From Chlorops oryzae (lineage: Eukaryota > Arthropoda > Insecta > Diptera > Chloropidae): a stretch of DNA of 64,000 nt. The stretch lies in the NCBI GenBank assembly GCA_020466095.1, contig CM035808.1, positions 819,501 through 883,500 of the forward strand, written 5' to 3'. How positions within the stretch are numbered: position 1 is the first letter of the stretch; each line of letters starts with the position of its first letter. A program made the translations under genes and the position numbers. This document shows, piece by piece, positions 45,501 through 57,500 of the stretch. The notes beneath the pieces were generated by a model, which saw nothing but the letters and a program-made list of their open reading frames with translations, was not told the origin of the DNA and ran no database searches.

Positions 45501-48500
45501 CTGCCTGCCCCAATGACGAATTGGAAGAAATTTATTATTAGGCGCTGGTCTCAGGTCTCAGATGGCTGTCGAGGCTGGTCGTGGTGCCATTTTCCGGCGA
45601 GCCTCATTGCCATATTTTCTATATAAACACTTACATCTGTTGGCGAGAGAGCATCGAGATTTCTCAGTAAATAATCTCGCGCTGACCAAAATGCTCTCAA
45701 CAGTCTAGCCAGACGCCCAAGCAACAAGTGTTTGATTGCGAAAGGAAAACATTTTCGCGAGAATTTCAACTTTTCGAAAAACTCACAGCGAGAGAGAGAG
45801 GGAGAGGTAGAGAGAGGGAAAAGAAAAATTTTGTTTAAACAAAATGGAGATTGTTATTCACTTCAATACTTAGAATTTTTCTAAACGATTCCAAATCGAT
45901 GATTGCTCTTTTGTTAAATCAGGTTACATACTTTCTACTGAGAGAATTTCATTGATTTTTTGTTTCTTTTGAAACACAAATGTTACTTTTCTTAATTCAT
46001 AATTTATTCATTTATGATGGAGACCCCATTTAATGTTTCAATGGATAATCGATCGATCCGAAAATGGCACAGTGGAACAATTGAGTTCATTTCAGTGACA
46101 GAAATGAGAATAAAAGATAATCGAATAAAAATGCCATTCTTTAAAAGAGTTTTTTTTTTTTTTCTGGAGCGTTGCTTGATTTAAGAAGCCTATTGTGTTT
46201 CCTCTTGTATAAATGTTTTATTCCCCTATTTATCTGTAATCAAGATAACCATGGCTATTGAAAAGGCATTTTTCCACAACCTCTCGAGAAAATTGCCATT
46301 CACAATTCAAAAGTAAACAGTGCCATATGTCATAGCTGATAGCTCTTACAAAGACAGCATTTAACCCATTCGTTGCCATTGGGATGCGATTGAATTTTTC
46401 GCATACATATGATTTAAGTATGGTAGTGAAAGGGTTAAATCGCACTCAACCCTTCATCGTAGTTTGATTGATCTATACAAACGGTATTTTGAGCAAAACA
46501 TTTTAACTTGAACGAAAATATGAGAATAATTCGGTAGTGAAAGGGTTAAATTAACCACAAATGAAGTATTATTGGAACTTGCATGATTTGGCGTGCCTAG
46601 CTGAATAGTACAATCTTATCAAAAATATTACTCCCATCTATAAATCAATTTCGATTGATTAGATCGCGGACAATATTGGAAAATTTATTGGATATAATGA
46701 TTGCCTTCTTCTTCTTCTTCTTCTATTGAAAACAACCCCATTTTTTTGGACGTTCTCATATTAAAAATTAAAACCATTTCATGCCAATAATATAATTTGC
46801 ATTTTGGAAGTTTTTCGAAATGGCTTTTTAATCGATCCCAAGTAGGTAGGTATGTATGTTTGATTGTACGCAGCCGGTTTGGGGCGACGTCGTTTTTTTC
46901 TTTGAATGTCATTCGACTATTTACGCTATGGGAACCTCGTTTATTGTACTTCAGGTTAAGGACAATGAAAGTTAGAATACAAAAGAATTTTAGTTTTAAT
47001 TATTTGATAAAGCCAATTTAAATCGACCAATAAAGGCCAGTTGTTTTAACTTCATTTAGATTGACAGTATTATAATTTATGAATCAATATTCCAAGGTAT
47101 GTATACCTTGGCCTTCCAATCGCAGGGAATGTAAGAATTATTACGGAAATTTTTTTAGATATTTATTTATGTTGAATAGTCATTGGTCCCGCCATGGTTT
47201 CAACTATCACTCGGCATTTGAGTCTTGTTGAGTCATCAATATCAAATTTCGACCTCACACCTAGTGGCTAGACTATTCAAAACATTTGAATTTGTTACAT
47301 TTAACTCCCATTGGGATAATAAATGCCAACGAAATTATATACAAATGATTCATATTTGATATTTGATTCAAAAAAATCGTCTTCGGAAGAACCAATGCGA
47401 CAATATATCCCGGAATGTATGTGAATTGATGATAATGGTGAGATTAGTGAGATTGGTGATGATGATGGTGAGGTTGATGATGATGATGGTGGGATTGGTG
47501 ATGATGATGATGATGGTGATGACGATGGTGATGATGATGGTGAGGTTGGTGATGATGATGGTGACAATTATGATGTTGATGATGGTGGTGATGATGATGA
47601 TGATGATGTGTGAGGTTGGTGATGATATTGGTGATGATGGTGAGGTTGGTGATGATGATGGTGAGGTTGGAGAAGATGATGGAGGCGGTGGTGATGATGA
47701 TGATGATGGATGATGGTGATGGATGTGATGATGGTGATGATGATGGTGAGGTTGGTGATGATGATGGTGACAATTATGATGTTGATGATGGTGGTGATGA
47801 TGATGATGATGATGGTGAGGTTGGTGATGATGGTGAGGTTGGTGATGATGATGGTGAGGTTGGAGAAGATGATGGAGGCGGTGGTGTGGTTGGTGATGAT
47901 GGTGTTGATGGTGATAATGGTGTGGATGGTGTTGGATTGTGTTGATGATGTTGATGATGATGGTGATGATGGTGATAATGATGGTGATGATGATGGTGAT
48001 GATGGTGTTCATGGTGATGATGGTGATTGATGTGTGTTGTAGTTGGTGATGATGATGTGATGATGGGATAGGTGAGGTTGGTAGATGATGATGTGGTGAT
48101 GTGATGATGTTGTTGATGGTGATGATGATGATGGTGTTGATTGGTGATGATGAGTGTGATGGTGGTTGATGGTGTGATGTGTGATGGTTGGTGATGATGG
48201 TGTTGATGGTTGATGGAGTGATGGTGGTTGGATGATATGATGGTGATGTGGTTGATGATGATGGTGTTGATGGTGATGATGTTGGTGATGGTGTTTAAGT
48301 TTTAAAATGAACCTTCCGAAAGTTCCCCAGCTCTTGTGAGATGACTGAGAATTTCTTCAATTCATGTCTTTATATACGTTTCCGAAATCATGAATTCAGT
48401 GAGAATTGTAGGAATTTTTTGTAAAAAAAGTACCATTTCTCGGGGTAGTTTTGCATTTGGAGGGAAATAATGATTGGAAATTGGTTTTTAGGACGAATAC

Positions 48501-51500
48501 CATCAAAGGGAACTATGAGCGTATTCGGAGGGTGCTTTTGGGGGTTCAAGCCCCCCTCGAAATGTGCGGAATTACAAAGGGGATTGAGAAAATGATCTCG
48601 GTGGATAGTTTTGTTATGCCTTAAACCTCTTCCGAAATAGTTTTCTGCGTCGGTGTGTGTCGGAAGGCAACTAAATATAATATATAAGAAGGGTATACGA
48701 ATATAACATTTGTCCAGCGGGCTGCATCAAGGAATCGAGGAGTTTATAAGGTCAGTCGAGTAGGACAACAGTACAGTTAAGTCGAAGACGAACAAAGAGA
48801 ACAAAAGATGTGATATTGTCATCACCCTGAAGTCTTCTTCTGTATCTTCCATGTCCCCACGAACCCCACCATGGCTTGATTTAAATCAGCCCTCGGACTT
48901 AACGAGCCATAGATTTAAGCAGTGATGCCAACTTAGCGATTTTCGCGCTAGATCTAGCGCTTTTGGAAGGCCCGCGGCGCGAAAACTTCTTTTTAGCGCC
49001 AAGCTATTTTTGCGCGAAATCTAACTCTTTTTCACTGTTTATATTTGTTCAACTCTTGGAGATTTCTCAACACTTTAGAGCCATAAAGAAGTGAAATGAC
49101 CTTGTTCGTACTGTCTGGCATGACAAATTTCCAAAAATGTTAAATTTGTCGCTTACAACGTTATTCGAGGCGATGATTCATTTTATCAGCACTTTTTCCT
49201 ATTTTCCGATAGGAAATAGAGGCTTCGTGATTTCATTCAAAGTTCGTTTGTTCTATTGTATAGATTAGCAATGACAAAGAACACCGTCCCCTTGCCGGGC
49301 ACTTATGGCTGGTGTTCTATAGGTTCAATAAATCTCTTTGTACACCTGAAATAGCTGCGGCAATCTTTTTAACATTTTGCCTTTGTGAAGATAAGATAAA
49401 AAACGAAACTCATCGGTATTTCGAAATTTTCAAGTCAGCTGGATCTTTCAGCTGATAATCCACAAACTCATGTCGATTAGTCATCCATAGAAGTCGCTAA
49501 AAAGTATATTAATTCTTTTCCTGATAATTCATAATTTTTTCTAAGAAATGAAAATTTATTTTAACCCTTTAATGTATAAGGGAAAAATTTGTCTCCACAT
49601 AATTTTAGCAATTAATACACAGAGAAAAAAAGCAACCAGAAAACTGATTAAATCAAAAGGAAAAATATACAAAACGGCTTCAACAAGGAATATTTTTAAT
49701 TTAACCATTTTTCTTGTTGGAAAAAATAAAGATTTTCCTTTTGAATCAACCATATTTCAGGTTGAATTGAAATGATAATTTTCAAAAATTGATTTAAATT
49801 TAAATTGTTGAACTAACCACGGGCATAATTGAAATGACAGAATAATTTTTAAAATAAAAAAAAATTTCTAAAATACCCATAAAAGAAGAAATGTCAAAAC
49901 AAATTTAATTAACGTTCAAAGCAAATTGGCCACAGAGCCCTCTGCTGAACATAACCCCAAAAATAGCCATCGGATGGACTTCATCCGATTTTGTCACTCC
50001 ATTGTCGTGACTGCTTTCGCAATACTTAAAAAGTTCCAAGATGATTAAATATCTTATATGTCCAATTTTATAAACCAAATGAGAATTATACCGAAATAAA
50101 AGATATTTAATTAAACATATTTCCTTTAAATCAACCAAAAATGTTGTTGACTCAACCATTTTTCTTTTGATTTTTTGTTCTGCTCGAAAATAAAAAGGAC
50201 TGTGAATAACAATGCGCATTTTTTTAAAAATCATGGTAAAGTTCTCTCAGTGTAGCAGTGTTGTAAGTAGGTAATCCAATAAATCGTTAAAATTATATGG
50301 GGAAGACTTTGTCCCTATACGTTAAAGGGTTAAAGTCGATATATTGGATGACTTTGCTTCAGTCATCGTTGAAAAAACTTGAAGATGTCATCCAAAGAAT
50401 TCCAAAATTCTTAAAAACAGGTTTAATTATAATCGCCAAGAGCCTTTTTTATACAGTTCGATCAAAAAAAAAAAAAAAAAAACACGTTATGTCTAGCACG
50501 TAGTACGTCCCTGCCCACACGCATTGAGGTATTCTTATGCAAAAATGATTGAAAAGTCTTTTGCTTTTTTGTTTGTTTCTATGCTTCGTTTTCATAAAGA
50601 TTTTTTTCACGATTTCGTTCCAGTTAAACAAAACACCGAGAAATGCTTCGTGCATGACGTCACATTTGTTTATATGCTCAGTTTATTTTTGTGTTTGTCT
50701 TTTTCCTCGAATAGATAGATAAATTATGACAGCACTTGAAAAAACCTCTGTGTACGATTAATGCCAATTCGCTTTGCTCCGAAATATTATTAATAGCCCA
50801 TTTCGGCCCACTGTAGCACTGAGGAATCGCGTTGAGCAAATTATTTTCAAAATGATCATATTATGCACTTCATATTTTTTTTGTTCATAATTTCCTTTCT
50901 ACTTTCCGAAATGTCTTAAAAGAAGGGAGACATAACAAAAGTTCGCTTAGTTGATTGCTTCGATCGCTCCATTAAGGCATTTTAAGCCTTGATTTTTATG
51001 AGCCTAAGGAAACGGCTTCAGCTGGCGATTGTTTTTTTTTTTTCCCTACAAAAGAGTTCGAATCAGCAATTGAGAAAATTATTAAATTTGATACTGCGAT
51101 GTAAACAATCAATTCGTCTTATGTATGTATGTATATCTAGAGCTGTTGTTTAACACTTCAAGCTTCGAGATTTCAGTTTTTTTGTTGTAAAATAAAATTT
51201 CTCGTTGAACGAAGAGCAAAGAATTGAGTCAAATTGTTGAATCATCTTAAAAGAAAAAAACAATTCAAAGTAAACAATGCTCGATTTTTATTTTTGTTTT
51301 AAGAGACGAACAAATATTTGATTAAAGAAATTTAAAATTTTAAAATTTTTTCAATATTTTTTAAATTCAAAAATTTTTTTAAATAAGTATTTTTAGTTTT
51401 TTGATTCATTCGGGGTATTCACAAAGGCGTGTTAAAAACGTTGGAAGGTCGGGATATCTGAAAATTGCGACTTCTTAAAAAATGTTTAAACTTTTTTTTG

Positions 51501-54500
51501 TATCTTGCACCACTTTTTAAGCAGATAAAATTTTCCGATTTTCCGACTTTACTATTTTCCGACACCTGTGTGAATACCCCTATTTTACTTTTGACTTTTT
51601 TCGATTTTTATTTTATTTTTATTGCTTTGGAGAGTCAACCGGGAGAGTCCATCTATCATGGGCATAATTCTTCCTAAAAGCTTCAAATCTTTATAATAAA
51701 AAAGTCATAATTAAATTGATCTCTAAAGATTCAAAATTTTCAGCTGCTTACCTCAGAAAAAGCATCTCGAACGCTTGTTAATTTAAACATAAAAATGTGC
51801 AGGTTAACACCTGCACAAGTTTTTTTTATATTTTTTTTTTTGTTCATATTTGTGACTGCGATCGTGAGCTCATCTTTTTTGTTCATTGTAGAGCTCAGTT
51901 TGTTTACGACACTTCGTTTTAATAAGTTGAAGAAAAAAATTAAATTAAAAAGCTAAAATATTATCTTAATTTCGACGCATTATCTATTTCTACTTAACAC
52001 TTATTCATCGTATGAATTTTGCACTTATAATTTATTTTTTTTTTTTTTTTGTTACGAAAAGTTGCAATTTTTGTGTCCGCTGTCAGGAAAGCTTACGTCA
52101 CACCTGTTGCATGAGTGGGCCCGCTTGTAGACCGGTTTGCAAGTTGTTTGCTTCCATGACTTGTTGCGCTGCTTTATTTACATTTAAAGCTCAAATTTTG
52201 TATGCAAAAAAATGTCGTTAAATTTGACAGGTTTTTTGACAATTTTTTGAATATGTGGAACGATTTTTTGTAGTACTAAAAATTGCTGTAGGATCGTGCT
52301 TTTGCCATGAGGTAAGTCGTTAGAAGTTCTTTTCAAAAGAAACAAAAATAAATTTTTCGCCTTTAACCCATTAAATCCTATAACATGTGCCAAAAAATTT
52401 TCAAAATCCAATAAAACTTCAAAAAAAAGGTATGTATGTATGTTGCAGTGGATTCCACTTGGACCGTTTACTGGCCCATTGTGATACCACGAAGGGTTTT
52501 CTTGTGTTTGTGTGAGTGTATGTCTTATTACCCTGCAGGATGGCCCCATGTCTATATTGACGTCAATATAGACAAGAGAATTAGTTCCAACGTCACTAGT
52601 ATTTATAGGTGGTGTCATTATAGAGACTGTACTGTCAAGAGGTATAGTTCATCTTTATTGACCATGTCAACAACATGTCTCCTTATAAAGCGAAAGAGTA
52701 CTCATTTTGTCTTCATAATAGTACCGACGTCAATAGTTCGTCAATAGTTTTTCGGTCTACTGTTGACATTCAATGACAACTCAATGTTAAATGTCAATAA
52801 CGCAAAGCATTGCGACGGGATTAACTGGTCAGTAGTGCTGTTGACGCAGTCAGTAGAGAAAGAGTATAGATTCACTACTGACATTTCCTGCAGGGTATGT
52901 AGTGTGCGATTTTTGAAAAACCAGTGCCAGGCTTGAAACATTACACTTCGTTTCGCCTGTGCCGGGAATCGAACCTCGGAATACCCTACGCTATCCGAGA
53001 GCCACAAAAAAAAAAAAAAATTATATAAGCGGCAAAAAGTACCTATAGGTTTATATGTTTCAGTTTCTTTTTTTCTCGTCAGTATCTACCCAGCAGTTAT
53101 TTAGGAAGTGCATTACCAAAGTAATGCATTTTTTCATCGATGAAATAGGAATGCAAATGTAAATTGAACAAATTTGCATGGAGAGGTAATCGAAAAGGTA
53201 ATTTTATAAACCCGTAAATTCAATCTATTTTGCATTACTTGAGAATGCAAATAGTAATGCATTACAAAATCAAGCCTTTTCGATTACTTTTTGTACAGCT
53301 GGGAATGCAAATGGTCATGCATTACATTCGCTAGGACATCGCCGTGTTAAAAATAATCGATTCTGTAATGCATAAATTACTTTTTGCATTACCATCGGTT
53401 ACAAATAACTGCTGGGTAACCATATGTATATGGGTTTGTGTGCGATAAAGGTTCAAGGAAAGTGTATGGAAAGTGGATATCTAAAAATTGTTTTTCCTAT
53501 ATTAGAGGCTATTTTCTCTTGCTCATTCGTGTGTGCCTTTAGAAGTACATCGGGCGTCAATGGGTTATACCAACGTTGGTCTAAAAAGTCCACAGCTTTG
53601 TAACTGAGGCGACAAACTGGTTGAATTGAAGGTATATTTTCCCTGTCTACTACTAACTGCCTACCTACGCAACAGTATTTATTTGAATGGTCTTTTAACT
53701 CTGCCCGCCACAGGCGAAAAATTCCATTCGCAGCAGGTGGCCACTTTGTGGCGCTAAGAAAAGCTCCAAAAAGTCGATTGTCCACTTGTAAGTTGTAGAA
53801 TTTTGTCTTTTTTTTTGTGTTCCCTTTCGATGGTGTGTTTAAAATTCAACTAAACAGCATTTTTCTAGCTCATGCAGATAGCGTATTTTCAATATAAAAT
53901 ATTATGCAAGGAACCGCATTTTTTCCACATTAGATTTGCGTTAAATTCACTGAAATATGGAGAATATAAATAAATAATGAAAAGTTAAAAGATTTCCCTG
54001 TGAGAGTCGTGACATTTGGAAGACAGAGCTTCAAGTCTGGCTTCCCATAGTGCAGTAATTTCCTGCAAAAAGAATTCAACACATGCAAACACATGGAACC
54101 AGTTTCAATCAACTGCTAATTTGATTGTAACTGGTTTGATACGCTCGAATATGATGAAACCAGGCATCAAATAACAAACATCTTAAATAACAATCAACCT
54201 TAAACTGTCAGTCATGAACGCGATCGTGACAGTGAATCTTCTCTTGGAGAGTTGTGTAAAGCCCAAAATCCAATATTGCGAGAGCTCGATGCGCGACGTC
54301 ACGAAAATGTTTTGCGTGACGCATTTTAATCTCCAATGAGAGTTTTGTGTCGCGCAGATGATAGCATAATTTCGCTTCTAGTAATGCAATATTTGAACCG
54401 AAGTACCAATCTAACGAGTACCGAGTACTCAAAAATTTATCGTTTCACTTGAGTTAAATTTTAATTCAAAATTTTCAAAAATTTTCAAAATGAACCAAAC

Positions 54501-57500
54501 TCGCGAAATATTTTAAAAGTCTTTTTCACGGAACAGAACAGTTTTTGTTTTATTAGTTTAATAGGTACAGCCATAATATCAATCATAGGTCTTTGTCAAA
54601 CGCCTCGTACCAGACATATTTATGTTTTTTTTAATTTTTTTTAGGTCTCGCAGTGCGATACCTTGGGTTAAACAACCCAATGAGTTCGAAAATATGCTCT
54701 CGCATTGGCTCTCGCAATATTGGACCTTGCGCTAAACTTTCTCTTTTCTGCTTCGAAAATTCAAAGAGCTTTCGGCCGAGCGCGATGTAACAAAGTCAGT
54801 CATTTAGTTTTATGGTCTACTGCTCAAGCAGTACGTTTCCTTTAAATTCCCCCAATTGTTGAATTTTCAAAACTTCATCTCATTTCTGCTTCGAAGATTT
54901 CGAAGAGCTCCCCTCCGGCCTGAAACAGGCGCGTACGCAGTAAATCTATTTTCGGATGGGGCTTAAGTCAATACTTTCCTATGAATCTATTCCCTTTTAA
55001 AATTTTAAAATTCCAGAATTCATTAGCTTCATCTTGATTGTACCGCCTCCAACATATAAATCGGACGAAAATCGGCGGTTATAGAGTTGGGGCTAAAGCA
55101 ATAACAATCTATTCAGACATTGTGTGGGTGTTGAGCATGTCATTCAAAGGGTTTTGAGGGTTAACGGAACATTTAAATTAAAAAAAAAAATTATTGAATT
55201 CTTATGCCCATTTCATGAAACCGGTAATTGCTCGAGCCAAAAAAAGCGTGTCACAAAATCATTGTGCGAAAGAGAACATAAAACAAAATAATTTTCAGGG
55301 TTAAAAGAAACAGATTTATGTGATACGAACGAGAAAATCGAAATCGAATCGTCGATAAACAAGACAACGAAAAGTTGAATTCGCAAAAAGTGCACAAATT
55401 CATTCACGCGGCGAAAGAGAACGATAAAAAGAAAATAATTTTCATTTATAAAATGAAAACAGATTTATGTGATACGAACGAGAAATCGCACAACGAATCT
55501 CGTCGATAAACAAGACAAGTCGAGTCAACAGTTGAATTCGCAACAGGTTGGCAGCAGGCCAAGTACCTCAATCAAAAAAAGTGAATGAGACGATGGCCAG
55601 AGAAATGGAAAGAGACGAGACGACGAGGAAGAAAAACAAAATAAAAAAACCCACAGAAGAGAGAGAGAAAAAGCAGCCAAAATTTCTTAAAGCGGAAACC
55701 ATTTCCAATTTTCCACCGAGATGCAAATATACTCGTAGTAGGTACGATAAATTATTTTGGTTAATTATAGAATAATCCGTTTTAAAGCTTCTTTTTTTTC
55801 AACAAATTAAAATGTTAATAAATTAGGGTCCTTTCTGGACTGTTTCCATTAAAAGTTCAGTCCCCTTTTGGGAATCTAGATGGATATTTTAGAACAGCAA
55901 CTCACATTAGGGGTATTCAGAAAGGAGTCGGAAAATAGTAAAAGTCGGAAAATCTGAAAATTTTATCTGCTTCAAAAAGTTGTGCAAGATACAAAAAAAG
56001 TTTAAAAAATTTTTAAGACGTCGCAATTTTTCGATTTTCCAACTTTCCAACGTTTTTAACACACGCCTTTGTGAATACCCCTATTGTTTGTCAGCGCAAA
56101 AGTTAAGAACATTTTTAGAATGACAAATAGCTTCATGAAAAGAAATTTTTTCCAATGCCTCCCAGCGGGAAATGTCCCCGATGATGTCTTAGTGACTTCG
56201 GAGCCGGAATGCATGCTATTTCCGGTGACACTTTGTATGACACTTACTGAGGAGCTGACAGGGACTTCAGCGGTGACATTATCACCGGAAGATAAGAACA
56301 TGTCACTGGTCATGCTAGGGTGTGCGATGGCGAAAAAATCATTTGAGAGCAGCAACATTGCTCTTTTTTCTCTAAATGTCAATTTATAGAAACCAGTTTG
56401 ATAACTCTCTTCTTTGCCCTCTCTTTGAATGTTTCGAAAATTTTAAAAAATCTATTTTTAACAATTTTTGTTCGCCTCAGCCAGGGATCAAACTCGCGAT
56501 CTTCGTATTCTGAGTCCAGCACTCATCCTCTACGCCACTTCTTGCTAACGCTGAACTGACGCTAAAACCTTATTTCAATTTCAGTAGCCAATGAGAGTCA
56601 AGCACATGAACAGCATCCCTCCACGATGACATGTCCTCCAAGATGTCATGCATGACAATGTCACCTATATGTCATCGATGACATCATTGGTGACTTTGTC
56701 ATGCAGGAGATAATTTCCCGCTGGGCTTGTTCCAATACAACACATACAAATCTGTATATGTAACCACCTGGCAGGAAAAATCACCCCAACAGAATCCATA
56801 TTGACTTTGGACCTGGCATGCATGACATTTCTTGGGACACTTTGTACAAACTGGCAGTGACTTCCCGGATGAGCTTGTCACCCAAGAAGGTGCGATGGCG
56901 AAAAAATCATTTGAGAGCTTCTCGCGCTCTTTTCTCTCAAAGGGTCGAAGTCTTCAGCTCAGTTTAAGAGCTTCGAAATTTTAATTTTTCGAATACATTC
57001 TTTTAGTCTTCTTGGCAGTTTAACTCAATCAAATATCTTTGCTATATTTGAAATTTTCAAAAATATTCATATAAAATTAATAAACCTGGCTTAAACTAAC
57101 CTGAAGACTGTCATTTGAAAGTTCGGAGACTATGAGCCTATCTGTCTATTTACAGAAATTCATTTCATGAGTTTCCAAATCTTTTCTGAGTGCAGAAAAC
57201 CACATCTTCTCTCTGCTATTGTTTGCCTCAGCTTCAGTAATAGAGCTCGAGATCTTCGAATTGCGAGGCGCGCACGCTATCCACTACGCCACGTCATACA
57301 TAGGCTCAAATGACGTTAAGACCTCATTTAAATGTAAGTATCCAATGAGATTTCAAGCACAAGAACATCACCATTCTGCGATGACGTTGTCGCCCAAGGA
57401 GTCATGCGTGACAATGTCACCTATAAAATCGCTGATGACTTTGTCCTGCAGCAGATATTTGCCTACTGGGTGGTTCTTTATGTTTTGGTGTATTGAAAGG

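Noticed and set aside
45551..45769. Minus-strand 72-codon ORF with Arg/Leu-rich sequence
   Set aside because: No recognised family, no splice partners seen, and it sits in an intron; too little to call a gene.
47363..48030. Open frames over the second GATGGT satellite
   Set aside because: Same artefact of trinucleotide repetition; no protein-like sequence.
53453..53785. Minus-strand 110-codon ORF
   Set aside because: Composition slightly protein-like, but no motif or homologue recognised and no supporting exon; noted only in the intron entry.
55548..55775. Plus-strand 75-codon Lys/Glu-rich ORF
   Set aside because: Low-complexity purine-rich sequence next to a tandem duplication; not convincing as coding.
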